Shown: piece after piece, positions 41,785 to 49,601 of the stretch
How positions within the stretch are numbered: position 1 is the stretch's first letter
How the letters are laid out: every line of letters begins with the position of its first letter
Assembly (NCBI RefSeq): GCF_900090245.1
Contig: NZ_FMDN01000017.1
Location: forward strand, 1-64,000
Direction of reading: 5' to 3'
From: Micromonospora halophytica
Lineage (GTDB): Bacteria; Actinomycetota; Actinomycetes; Mycobacteriales; Micromonosporaceae
DNA length: 64,000 bases
Translations under genes and position numbers: made by a program
The notes under the pieces: generated by a model
Told to the model about the DNA's origin: nothing
Database searches by the model: none
What the model saw: only the letters and a program-made list of their open reading frames with translations

Positions 41785-42390
41785 ATGACCGTCGTCCCGA
41801 ACGACCACCTGATGACGCTGATCTGCGACAGCTGCGGCGACACCGTCACCGGCCCCACCTGCGTGCTCCCCGACGCCGAGGTCGTCTGGACCCTGGTGTC
41901 CGAGCACGGCTGGAGCGGCTCCCCGTTCGCCGTCGGCCCGCACCGCTGCCCCCACTGCAGCCTGCTCCCGTCCTCCGGCGGCGGGCACGTCCCGTGCGAA
42001 GGCCACGGACCCGGCGGCATCCTGGGCATCGACCACCTGGAGGACACGACGGTCGTCGCCGCCACCGGCGACATCGATCTCGACACCGGAGACACCCTGC
42101 GCACCGCGCTGCGGCACGCCGCCGACATGGGCGGTCACGTCGTGGTCGACCTCACCGACGTGCACGTCATCGACTCCACCGGCCTCGGCCTGCTCGTCCG
42201 GGCCCACCGCGAGGCCCGCGACCGCGGCGCCACGCTCTGCCTCGTCGGGCCGTCCCGGTTCGTCCGCACCGTCCTGCACACCATGCGGCTGGACCCGGTC
42301 TTCCCGATCTACGACAGCCGGGACGAGGCTCTGGCCCGGCTGGCGCCCGACCGGCCGCTCGCGGCGGCCACCCGGGCCACCGGCTCCTGA
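41785..42390 (+). CDS. STAS-domain antagonist with N-terminal zinc-ribbon-like region
   Basis: A 201-residue protein. The first ~75 residues hold CDSCGDTVTGPTC and, further on, RCPHCSLL and PCEGHG, giving CxxC...CxxC pairs that could bind zinc. The remainder is a STAS domain with VVDLTDVHVIDSTGLGLLVRAH, including the phosphorylatable Ser (DSTGL), and GATLCLVGPSRFVRTVL. This antagonist is the phospho-regulated counterpart of the upstream protein that lacks the Ser. GGAAGGACAGCAGG is at the ribosome site. A metal or redox input through the cysteines is possible but unproven. Confidence 0.8.
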   Translation: MTVVPNDHLMTLICDSCGDTVTGPTCVLPDAEVVWTLVSEHGWSGSPFAVGPHRCPHCSLLPSSGGGHVPCEGHGPGGILGIDHLEDTTVVAATGDIDLDTGDTLRTALRHAADMGGHVVVDLTDVHVIDSTGLGLLVRAHREARDRGATLCLVGPSRFVRTVLHTMRLDPVFPIYDSRDEALARLAPDRPLAAATRATGS

Positions 42391-42553
42391 GCGCCGGCCC
42401 GCGCTCCGTCCGCACCCCCCGCGACGGGCCGGCGCTCAGGGCGCAGGGTGCGAGCCGCCCGCCGGCCGGTGCGGGGCGGACGGATGCCCGGCATCACAGG
42501 TGACGCCCTCCGGAGGTCGCTTAGGAAACGGCTACGGAGGGTAAACCGAGATC

Positions 42554-42982
42554 ATGGGACAGCTGCGCACCTCTCCTCCCCCGCCGCAGGCCGCTGAGCT
42601 GCGGCGCTGGCAGCTGGCCGATCCGGCCGACCTGCGCAGGCTGCGCGCGTCCCTGCACGAGGCCCTGACGGGCGAGGAACTGCGCGCCGGGAGCCACCTG
42701 GACGAGGTCCCCGAGCTCGTCGCCCTGGTCGCCAGCGAGCTGGCCACCAACGCCCTGCGTCACGGCATCCCGCCCACGATCGTGCGGCTGCTGATGGCCG
42801 ACGACCGGTTCATCCTGGACGTGGCCGACCACGATCTGAGCAGCATCCCGGAGCTGGCCGACACCCGGCCGATGGGCGCCGGTGGACGCGGCCTCCAGAT
42901 CGCTCAGGCCGTCTCCCTGGACGTCGGCTGGTACGCCACCAGGGACACCAAGAACATCTGGGCGGCGTTCCCCCGGCGCTGA
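42554..42982 (+). CDS. Anti-sigma factor-type ATP-binding protein (HATPase_c_2)
   Basis: A 142-residue RsbW/SpoIIAB-like protein. The N-box ELVALVASELATNALRHG contains the Mg-ATP Asn; the second box is VADHD and the glycine lid is GAGGRGLQIAQAV. It would phosphorylate STAS antagonists and sequester a sigma factor, or act as an orphan regulatory kinase as frequently in actinobacteria. No cognate sigma gene of the SigB/SigF type is nearby. It lies 50 nt before the phosphatase gene. Confidence 0.85.
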   Translation: MGQLRTSPPPPQAAELRRWQLADPADLRRLRASLHEALTGEELRAGSHLDEVPELVALVASELATNALRHGIPPTIVRLLMADDRFILDVADHDLSSIPELADTRPMGAGGRGLQIAQAVSLDVGWYATRDTKNIWAAFPRR

Positions 42983-43032
42983 GACCCGCGCGGCCGTGCG
43001 GGAGTTCGCGGACGCGACCCGGCGGGAACCCC

Positions 43033-43807
43033 GTGACCCGGTCCAGCTACAGCGACACGGTGGAACGGGTACGCCGCCGCGCTCCCATGCGGCTGGCCGC
43101 CGAGATGCTCCGCGCCCAACTGCCGCCGCTGACCTTCTCCACCGGCAGCATGACCATCAGCGGCATCCTGGAGCCCAGCTACGACGTCGGCGGCGACGCC
43201 TTCGACTACGCGGTCAACGGCGACACCGCCCACCTGGCGCTCTTCGACGCGGTGGGGCACGGATCCGGCGGCGGGATGCGGGCGGTCATGCTGGCCAGCC
43301 TCGCGCTGGCGGCGTACCGCAACACCCGGCGGGCCGGTCGGGATCTGATCGCCACGTACCACCACATCGACACCGCCGTCCGCGACCACGACCGGCGGGG
43401 CCTGATCACCGGTGTCCTCGCCGAACTGGACCAGCGCACCGGCCGGCTGCGGGTGATCTCCGCGGGACACCCGAGCGGGCTGGTGCTGCGGCGGGGCAAG
43501 GTGGCCACCGTGCTGCCCACCCCGACGGCGCTGCCGGTGCCCCTCGGCGAGCACCGGGCCCCGGTGGTCGTCGAGGAGGCGCTGGAGCCCGGCGACGACG
43601 TGCTGTTCTACACCGACGGAATCATCGAGGCGCGCTCCGGCGAGGCGAGCCGTTCGGCGTCGACCGGCTGGTCGACTTCACCGTGCGGGCCCTCGCCGAC
43701 GACCTGCCGCTGGCGGAGACCGCCCGGCGGCTGGTGCACGCGATCCTGGCGTACCAGGACGACCAGCTCGGCGACGACGCCACGGTGCTGCTGGTCCGCT
43801 GGCACGG
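43033..43807 (+). pseudogene. SpoIIE/PP2C-type serine phosphatase with frameshift
   Basis: The first ~200 codons from GTG 43033 encode a PP2C domain: SYDVGGDAFDYAV (metal Asp), LFDAVGHGSGGGM (DxxGHG), AGHPSGLVLRRG and FYTDGIIEARS. The frame then changes near 43635-43640: the proper continuation RRGEPFGVDRLVDFTVRAL to GDDATVLLVRW lies in the frame that results from losing one base. Unshifted translation ends at 43959 and the shifted frame at 44048, both inside the convergent DUF3152 gene. A real one-base deletion would remove the last catalytic Asp (GDDATVL); an assembly error is equally possible. Confidence 0.75.
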
Positions 43808-43837
43808 TCCGCCGAGCTGGCCCCCACCGGAGCGGGC

Positions 43838-44791
43838 TCAGTCCTCCGCCGGGATCGGGTCGTCGTACTCGCCGGGCGGGCCGGTGTACAGCTCGCCACC
43901 GACCTGCGGCCAGGCGTTCGGGGTGCAGCCGTGCAGCCCGAGCGTCTGCTGCTGCATGACCGGGGCGAGTTCGCCCTGCCCCGGGCAGAGTTCGTGTCCC
44001 CGACCCAGCCGGTGGCCGACCTCGTGGTTGAGCACGTACGCCCGGTAGGTGGCCAGGTCGCCCCCGAACCCGGGGACGCCCCGCGCCCAGCGGGCCACGT
44101 TGATCACCACTCGGTCGCCGTTGCGGCAGGAGGTGTAGCGGTCCGCCGGGTCGCCGCAGAGCTCGCCCCGGGTGACCGGGGTGGTGAGCAGCACGGTGAA
44201 GTCCGCCGGGGTGTCCGGGCCGACCCGTTGCAGCCGCCACCGGCCGTCGGCCGTCCAGCCCTTCGGGTCGGCGAGCACCACCGCCACCTCCCGGCCGAAA
44301 CGCTCCACGTCCACCTCGTCGATGCCGCGCTCGACGGCCACCCGGTAGCGCATCAGCTCACCGCCGCGCCCGGCCACCCGACCGGTGGCGGTGGCGGTGC
44401 GGAAGGTCCCCGTACCCTGCTCCGGGTAGCGCAGGATGCGCGGAGCCGGTCCGGCCGGTGCGACGGCCGGGGGCGGTGTGGCCAGGGCGGGCGCGGCGGC
44501 CGCCGCCGGCGGCGCGCCCGCGCCGGGTGCCCGCCGGACGTCACCGACCACGTCGCCGAGGTCCAGGCCGGCGCGGTGCGCGGCCACCCCGCCACCGGCC
44601 ACACCGACCGCCAGGACCAGCACCGCCGTCCACCCACCGGCCCGCCTCACCAGCCGGCGTCGACCACGGTGCCGGGCCCGGCCGGTCGCCTCGGCCATGC
44701 CGCTCACGGTCAGGCTCCCCACCCTCGGCCTCCGTCCCGATCGTCCGCTCCGGGCAGGAGTACGCGGGGAAGGCCCGTGCGGATGAGTCAT
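43838..44791 (-). CDS. DUF3152 protein with metzincin-like zinc motif
   Basis: A 317-residue, membrane-anchored protein. A basic N-terminus and one hydrophobic segment (GWTAVLVLAVGVAGGGVAAH) lead into an Ala/Pro-rich linker and a DUF3152 domain with GTGTFRTATATGR, YRVAVERGID and YVLNHEVGHRLGRGHELCPG. The latter is HExxHxxGxxH, the metzincin zinc-binding pattern. It is thus a candidate secreted metallopeptidase, though activity of DUF3152 is not established. ATG 44791 is used; ATG 44698 would also keep the membrane helix. The gene ends within the shifted phosphatase frame. Confidence 0.75.
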   Translation of the reverse strand: MTHPHGPSPRTPARSGRSGRRPRVGSLTVSGMAEATGRARHRGRRRLVRRAGGWTAVLVLAVGVAGGGVAAHRAGLDLGDVVGDVRRAPGAGAPPAAAAAPALATPPPAVAPAGPAPRILRYPEQGTGTFRTATATGRVAGRGGELMRYRVAVERGIDEVDVERFGREVAVVLADPKGWTADGRWRLQRVGPDTPADFTVLLTTPVTRGELCGDPADRYTSCRNGDRVVINVARWARGVPGFGGDLATYRAYVLNHEVGHRLGRGHELCPGQGELAPVMQQQTLGLHGCTPNAWPQVGGELYTGPPGEYDDPIPAED

Positions 44792-44883
44792 CCGGCCGAC
44801 GATTCGACACCCGGTACCGTTGCCGGGCAGACACTCCCGACGATCCGGACAGCGCCGGCCGTCGCCCGCAGGAAGGAACACCC

Positions 44884-46119
44884 GTGCCGGACGCCGACGC
44901 CCTCATCGTGGCCGCGGTCACCGCGGTACGCGACACCGACGTACGCGACGCGGAGCGGAAGCTGGACCGGCTCGTGGTCGGCACCGGCGCCGCGGACGGC
45001 ACGGCGGTGGTCGACGCCGCCCTGCTGGGCCGACTCGTGGGCGCGCTGGCCCGGCTCTGGCCGCGCGGCTGGCAGCCGGTCGACGTGGCCCGGATCGTCG
45101 GCCGGCGGCTCGGCCCGCGCCCGGGACGGCTGGTGGTGGACGGGCTCGCCGCCCAGCGGCGCGGCCAGGCCGGGGACGTCCCGCAGTGGTGGGACGACCA
45201 GCTCGACGCGCTGGCCGCCCGGGTCTGGTGGGACGACGACGCCCGCTGGCTGGCCCGTTGGGCCGCCCGGGAGGGTGAGGACCGGATCACCGCGCTGCGC
45301 GACGCGGTGGAGGTGCTGGCGCTGCTGGACGGCCTGCCCCCGGTCGCGGTGCTGCGCCCGCCACCGGGCGGCGGCGGCCCGAGCGTGCCCCGGCGCGGCC
45401 CGGCCGGCAGGACCGGCTCGCCGATGCTCGACCGGGTCCGGGCGCTGCTGGCCAAGGCGGAGTCGACCACCTTCCCCGCCGAGGCGGAGGCGCTGACCGG
45501 CAAGGCGCAGGAGCTGATCGCCCGGCACAGCCTGGACCGGGCGCTGGTCGAGGCGACCGCCGAACGGCCCGACCAGCCGGGCGGGGTGCGGCTGGGCACC
45601 GAGGCCCCGTACGCGGGCGCGAAGGCGCTGCTGGTGCAGGAGGTGGCGACGGCGAACCGGTGCGAGTCGGTCTGGTCGGACGATCTCGGCTTCGCCACCG
45701 TGCTCGGCTTCCCGGCCGACCTGGAGGCGGTCGAGCTGCTGTACACCTCACTGCTGGTGCAGGCCACCGCCGCGATGCTGCGCGGGCGCGGTGAGCGCAA
45801 GCGGAAGGGCCGCCGGACGAAGGCGTACGACGAGTCGTTCCTGCACGCGTTCGCGCTGCGCATCGGTGAGCGGCTGCGGGCCGCCACCGAGGCGGCGGAC
45901 CGACAGGCCGCCGAGACCGCCGGCCAGCAGCGGCTGCTGCCGGTGCTGGCCGCCCGCTCGGACGCCGTCCGCGCGCGGATGGAGACCCTCTTCCCCCGGG
46001 CCACGAGCTCCCGGTTGACGATCCGGGACGCGGAAGGCTGGCACTCGGGCACCTCCGCCGCCGACCGGGCCCGGCTCGACGCCGGCGCGTCCACCCGGCC
46101 ACTGTCCGGCCGCCGCTGA
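44884..46119 (+). CDS. DUF2786 family protein
   Basis: A 411-residue soluble protein. The DUF2786 element PMLDRVRALLAKAESTTFPA and AEALTGKAQELIARHSLD sits at residues ~180-220, followed by a helical domain with AKALLVQEVATANRCESVW, RRTKAYDESFLHAFALRIGERL and a late SSRLTIRDAEGWHSG. The N-terminal ~170 residues are an actinobacterial extension. DUF2786 proteins are of unknown function. GTG 44884 follows AAGGAACACCC. It is divergent from the DUF3152 gene. Confidence 0.8.
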   Translation: MPDADALIVAAVTAVRDTDVRDAERKLDRLVVGTGAADGTAVVDAALLGRLVGALARLWPRGWQPVDVARIVGRRLGPRPGRLVVDGLAAQRRGQAGDVPQWWDDQLDALAARVWWDDDARWLARWAAREGEDRITALRDAVEVLALLDGLPPVAVLRPPPGGGGPSVPRRGPAGRTGSPMLDRVRALLAKAESTTFPAEAEALTGKAQELIARHSLDRALVEATAERPDQPGGVRLGTEAPYAGAKALLVQEVATANRCESVWSDDLGFATVLGFPADLEAVELLYTSLLVQATAAMLRGRGERKRKGRRTKAYDESFLHAFALRIGERLRAATEAADRQAAETAGQQRLLPVLAARSDAVRARMETLFPRATSSRLTIRDAEGWHSGTSAADRARLDAGASTRPLSGRR

Positions 46120-46211
46120 GAGGATCCGCGGTGCGGGTGTCGGATCCGCCGGTCCGGCTCCGACCCCCTTCCGAGAGGCCACACCGGTGGCCGTACCCGA
46201 GGAGCACCGTC

Positions 46212-46580
46212 GTGAAGTACATGCTGCTGATCTGGAACCGGCCCGGCTTCGTCGAGGGACTCTCCGAGCAGGAGCGCACCACGATCTTCGGCGAGGTCGA
46301 CGAGATCATGAAGGAGCTGACCGAGTCCGGTGAGCTGGTCGGCGGACAGGCGCTGGCCGACCCGTCGCAGACCCGGACGGTCCGGTGCCGTGGTGAGCAC
46401 CCGGAGGTGACCGACGGGCCGTTCCTGGAGAGCAAGGAGCAGTTCGCCGGCTACCTGATGGTCGACTGCGACAGTGAGGAACGGGCCGTGGAGATCGCCG
46501 CCCGCTGGCCGGACGTCCGCCTCGGCTTCGGCGTGCTGGAGGTCCGGCCGGTGATGGACGAGGCCGGGACCGAGATGTGA
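46212..46580 (+). CDS. YCII-domain (DGPF) protein
   Basis: A 122-residue YCII-related protein: KYMLLIWNRPGFVEGLSEQE, ALADPSQTRTVRC, VTDGPFLESKEQFAGYLMVD and LEVRPVMDE. The DGPF motif is the family's hallmark. Such proteins almost always neighbour ECF-type sigma factors with a C-terminal TPR-like domain, as here, and may act with them, but no enzymatic activity is proven. GAGGAG precedes GTG 46212. The stop overlaps the sigma gene by 4 nt. Confidence 0.9.
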   Translation: MKYMLLIWNRPGFVEGLSEQERTTIFGEVDEIMKELTESGELVGGQALADPSQTRTVRCRGEHPEVTDGPFLESKEQFAGYLMVDCDSEERAVEIAARWPDVRLGFGVLEVRPVMDEAGTEM

Positions 46581-47821
46581 CCGGCCGGGAGGTGGAGGAC
46601 CTGCTGCGCGCGCTCACGCCGCAGGTCCTCGGCGTCCTGGTGCGTCGGCACGGTCAGTTCTCCGCCTGCGAGGACGCCGTCCAGGAGGCGCTGCTGGCCG
46701 CCGCCACCCGGTGGCCCGGCCAGGGGGTGCCGGAGAACCCGAGGGCGTGGCTGCTCACCGTCGCCGGCCGGCGGCTGACCGACGAGTGGCGCAGCGAGCG
46801 GGCCCGCCGCGACCGGGAGGTCGTCGTCGCGCTCCGGGAGCCGGCGTACGCGGCGGTGGCCCCGCCCGCCGACGAGGACCGGTCCGACTCCGACGACAGC
46901 CTCACCCTGCTCCTGCTCTGCTGCCACCCGGCACTGCCCCGGTCGGCGCAACTGGCGCTGACCCTGCGCGCGGTGGGCGGGCTCACCACCGCCCAGATCG
47001 CCCGCGCCTTCCTGGTGCCCGAGGCGACCATGAGCCAGCGCATCCGCCGGGCCAAGCAGCGGGTCGAGGCGGCCGGGGCCCGGTTCGTCATGCCGTCGCC
47101 AGCCGAACGGGACGAACGGCTGCGGACCGTGCTGCACGTGCTCTACCTGATCTTCAACGAGGGGTACACCGCGTCGAGCGGCACCGAGCTGCACCGGGCC
47201 GAGCTGACCGGGGAGGCGATCCGGCTGACCCGGCAGCTGCGCCGGGCGCTGCCCGACGACGGCGAGGTGGCCGGGCTGCTGGCGCTGATGCTGCTCACCG
47301 ACGCGCACCGGGCGGCGCGTACCGGGCCGGGCGGCGAGCTGGTGCCGCTGGCCGAGCAGGACCGCGACCGGTGGGACCGGGCGGCGATCGCCGAGGGGGT
47401 GGCGCTGGTGACCGAGGCGCTGACCTGGTCACCGCCGGGTCCGTACCAGCTCCAGGCGGCGATCGCGGCGGTGCACGCCGAGGCGCCGACGGCGCCGCAG
47501 ACCGACTGGCCGCAGATCATCGCGCTCTACCGGGTGCTGGCGACCCTGGCGCCCAACCCGATGGTCACCCTCAACCAGGCCGCCGCGGTGGCGATGGTCG
47601 ACGGGCCGCGCGCCGGGCTGGCCCTGCTCGCCCCGCTCGACGGCGACGACCGGGTCGCCGGCCACCACCGGCTGGCCGCCGTCCGGGCACACCTGCTGGA
47701 GCTGGCCGGGGAGCCGGCGGCGGCACGCGAGGCGTACCTGCTGGCGGCCCGTCGGACGACGAGCCGGCCCGAGCAGCGCTACCTGGAACTGCGGGCCGCG
47801 CGGCTGGGGGATGGCCGATGA
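46577..47821 (+). CDS. ECF sigma factor with C-terminal DUF6596/TPR-like domain (ECF42-type)
   Basis: A 414-residue sigma-70-like factor: region 2 (EDAVQEALLAAATRWPG, NPRAWLLTVAGRRLTDEW), region 4 (LTLRAVGGLTTAQIARAFLV, PEATMSQRIRRAKQRV) and a ~230-residue C-terminal domain with LYLIFNEGYTASSG, LALMLLTDAHRAART and NPMVTLNQAAAVAMV. This extension is typical of ECF42 factors, which lack a classical anti-sigma factor and pair with DGPF proteins. Start and stop overlap both neighbours by 4 nt. It likely directs its own operon. Confidence 0.92.
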   Translation: MTGREVEDLLRALTPQVLGVLVRRHGQFSACEDAVQEALLAAATRWPGQGVPENPRAWLLTVAGRRLTDEWRSERARRDREVVVALREPAYAAVAPPADEDRSDSDDSLTLLLLCCHPALPRSAQLALTLRAVGGLTTAQIARAFLVPEATMSQRIRRAKQRVEAAGARFVMPSPAERDERLRTVLHVLYLIFNEGYTASSGTELHRAELTGEAIRLTRQLRRALPDDGEVAGLLALMLLTDAHRAARTGPGGELVPLAEQDRDRWDRAAIAEGVALVTEALTWSPPGPYQLQAAIAAVHAEAPTAPQTDWPQIIALYRVLATLAPNPMVTLNQAAAVAMVDGPRAGLALLAPLDGDDRVAGHHRLAAVRAHLLELAGEPAAAREAYLLAARRTTSRPEQRYLELRAARLGDGR

Positions 47822-48537
47822 GTTCCGGCCGTGCCGGGAGTCCACCTCGCATGGGTACGGTGAGCTGCCAGATCTCGATGTCGTTGGACGGATACGTGGC
47901 CGGACCGGAGCAGAGCCTGACCGATCCGCTGGGCCGGGGCGGGCTGCGGCTGCACGAGTGGCTGTTCGGGCTGGACGCCTGGCGGGAACGGCACGGCCTG
48001 GCCGGCGGGGAACGGAACGTCGACGCCGAGGTGGTCGAGGAGGCGGTCCGCGACGTCGGGGCGTACGTGATGGGACGCCGGATGTTCGGCGGCGGCGACG
48101 GCCCGTGGGACCTCGACTGGCGCGGCTGGTGGGGCGAGGACCCGCCGTGGCACGCCCCTGTCTTCGTGCTCACCCACCGGCCCCGGGAGACGTTGGTGAT
48201 GCGGGGCGGCACCGAGTTCCACTTCGTCACCGACGGGATCGAGGCGGCGCTGCGACGGGCCCGGGCCGCCACCGGCACCGGCGGGGTCCAGGTGACCGGC
48301 GGGGCGGACACGGTGCGGCAGTTCCTGACCGCGGGGCTGCTGGACACCCTTCAGCTGCACCTCGTGCCGATCGTGCTGGGCGCCGGTGAGCGGCTCTTCG
48401 AGGGGGTGGACGATCTTCCGCTGGAGCAGGTGTCGGTGATCGCCGGGCCGACCGTCACCCACGTGACGTACCGGGTCCGGCGCCAGCCCACCGGTCCGGG
48501 GTGGACGGCGGTGCGTCGCGGGTGCCGTCAGACGTGA
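47818..48537 (+). CDS. RibD C-terminal/dihydrofolate reductase-like protein
   Basis: A 239-residue protein of the RibD_C/DHFR-fold group: SCQISMSLDGYVAGPEQSL, YVMGRRMFGGGDGPW, PVFVLTHRPRETL and GGVQVTGGADTVRQFLTAGL. The fold binds NADPH, but the natural substrate of this branch is unknown; they commonly occur with ECF42/DGPF genes. ATG 47818 overlaps the sigma gene stop; ATG 47851 (after GGGAG) is a credible alternative. It ends 10 bp inside the convergent lipoprotein gene. Confidence 0.85.
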   Translation: MSSGRAGSPPRMGTVSCQISMSLDGYVAGPEQSLTDPLGRGGLRLHEWLFGLDAWRERHGLAGGERNVDAEVVEEAVRDVGAYVMGRRMFGGGDGPWDLDWRGWWGEDPPWHAPVFVLTHRPRETLVMRGGTEFHFVTDGIEAALRRARAATGTGGVQVTGGADTVRQFLTAGLLDTLQLHLVPIVLGAGERLFEGVDDLPLEQVSVIAGPTVTHVTYRVRRQPTGPGWTAVRRGCRQT

Positions 48538-49025
48538 CAGTCGCGGCTGAGCTTCTCCGGGATGCCGACGAAGCTGCGGCTCATCCAGGTCGCCGGGCTG
48601 GCCGCGCCGGCCCCGGCGTCGAGCTGTTTCGCGGCGTCGCCGACCAGCGCCCTGATCCGCGGGTCCTCGGCCCTGGCCGCCTGGGCGCGTACGTCGTCGG
48701 CGAGCTTGGCGAGGCTGCCCTTGAGCTGGCCGTTGAGCTGCTCGGGGGTCAGCTCCCGCCGGGTGGCGGCAGCCGAGTCGGCGGTGATCTTCCGGCTTCC
48801 CTCGATGATCAGCCGGTCGACCTCGCGGCAGACCGCGACGGTGTTGGCGGCGCTCGGTCCGGTCGGCGAGGCGCTGGCCGTCGCGTCGGAGGTCGGCGCG
48901 ACGGTGCCGGTGGCACCCGTCGGCGCGCTCGCGGGGTCGGCGGCCCCGTCACCGGCGTTCTGGCAGCCCGCCGTCAGGGCGCCGAGGGTGAGCAGGGCGA
49001 ACACGGTGCGGGCGGTGCGGGACAT
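48528..49025 (-). CDS. Putative lipoprotein
   Basis: A 165-residue lipoprotein with lipobox LTAGC near residue 21, a Thr/Ser/Ala/Pro linker of ~35 residues and a helical domain (VAVCREVDRLIIEGSRKI, LNGQLKGSLAKLADDVRAQA). A cysteine pair (VCREV and the terminal RDCHV) may be linked. No domain is recognised. The remaining 260 bp up to the CsbD gene shows no gene. Confidence 0.7.
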   Translation of the reverse strand: MSRTARTVFALLTLGALTAGCQNAGDGAADPASAPTGATGTVAPTSDATASASPTGPSAANTVAVCREVDRLIIEGSRKITADSAAATRRELTPEQLNGQLKGSLAKLADDVRAQAARAEDPRIRALVGDAAKQLDAGAGAASPATWMSRSFVGIPEKLSRDCHV

Positions 49026-49285
49026 CGACTTCCCCGTTCGGTCGTCGGCCGTCCCGGACGGGGGACGGCGTGGCTCGGGCGGGTGGCGCGGTGGCCTGCC
49101 GACCCGCCCGCGACCCTACCCCGGCGGGCGTCACCCGGTGGGGTGCCGACCCGGCGACGACGGTGACCTTCCGTGAGCACACCGATGGGCGGGCGGGCGG
49201 CGGCCCGGCAGGCGGAGGCGAGGCACGCACACACGCCACGCCGGGCCGGCGAGGTGGCCGGTCCGGCGTGGCGAAGGAGCGTACG

Positions 49286-49459
49286 TCAGCTCTTGAAGGC
49301 GTCCTTGATCTTCTCGCCGGCCTGCTTCAGGTTGGCGTTGGCCTGGTCGTTGCGGCCATCGGCCTCCAGGCGCTCGTTGTCCGTCGCCCGGCCGACGCCC
49401 TCCTTGACCTTGCCGGCGGTGTTCTCGGTCGCGTTACCGATCTTCTCGTCGTAACCCAT
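49286..49459 (-). CDS. CsbD family stress protein
   Basis: A 57-residue CsbD-like protein: GYDEKIGNATENTAGKVKEG, ERLEADGRNDQANANLKQAG, EKIKDAF. These small hydrophilic proteins are stress-induced, SigB-type in Bacillus, with unknown mechanism. A perfect AGGAGG stands 6 nt before the ATG. It is isolated on the minus strand and followed by no hairpin of its own in the short gap seen. Confidence 0.9.
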   Translation of the reverse strand: MGYDEKIGNATENTAGKVKEGVGRATDNERLEADGRNDQANANLKQAGEKIKDAFKS

Positions 49460-49530
49460 GCGAACCTCCTGATCAGCAGTTCCTCCGACACTCAGGGGGT
49501 ACCCCCGGGGCCGTCGCGGGAAACCGCCAC

Positions 49531-49567
49531 CCGTCCCGGTGCTCACCGAGGGTGAGCACCGGGACGG
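49531..49567 (-). terminator. Strong hairpin terminator after copA
   Basis: CCGTCCCGGTGCTCACC (49531-49547), loop GAG, and its complement (49551-49567) form a perfect 17-bp stem, 35 nt past the CopA stop, the end of the minus-strand copper operon. Confidence 0.85.
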
Positions 49568-49601
49568 CAGTCCCTCGTGGAGGGACCGGCGGAGCAGTGG
49601 G

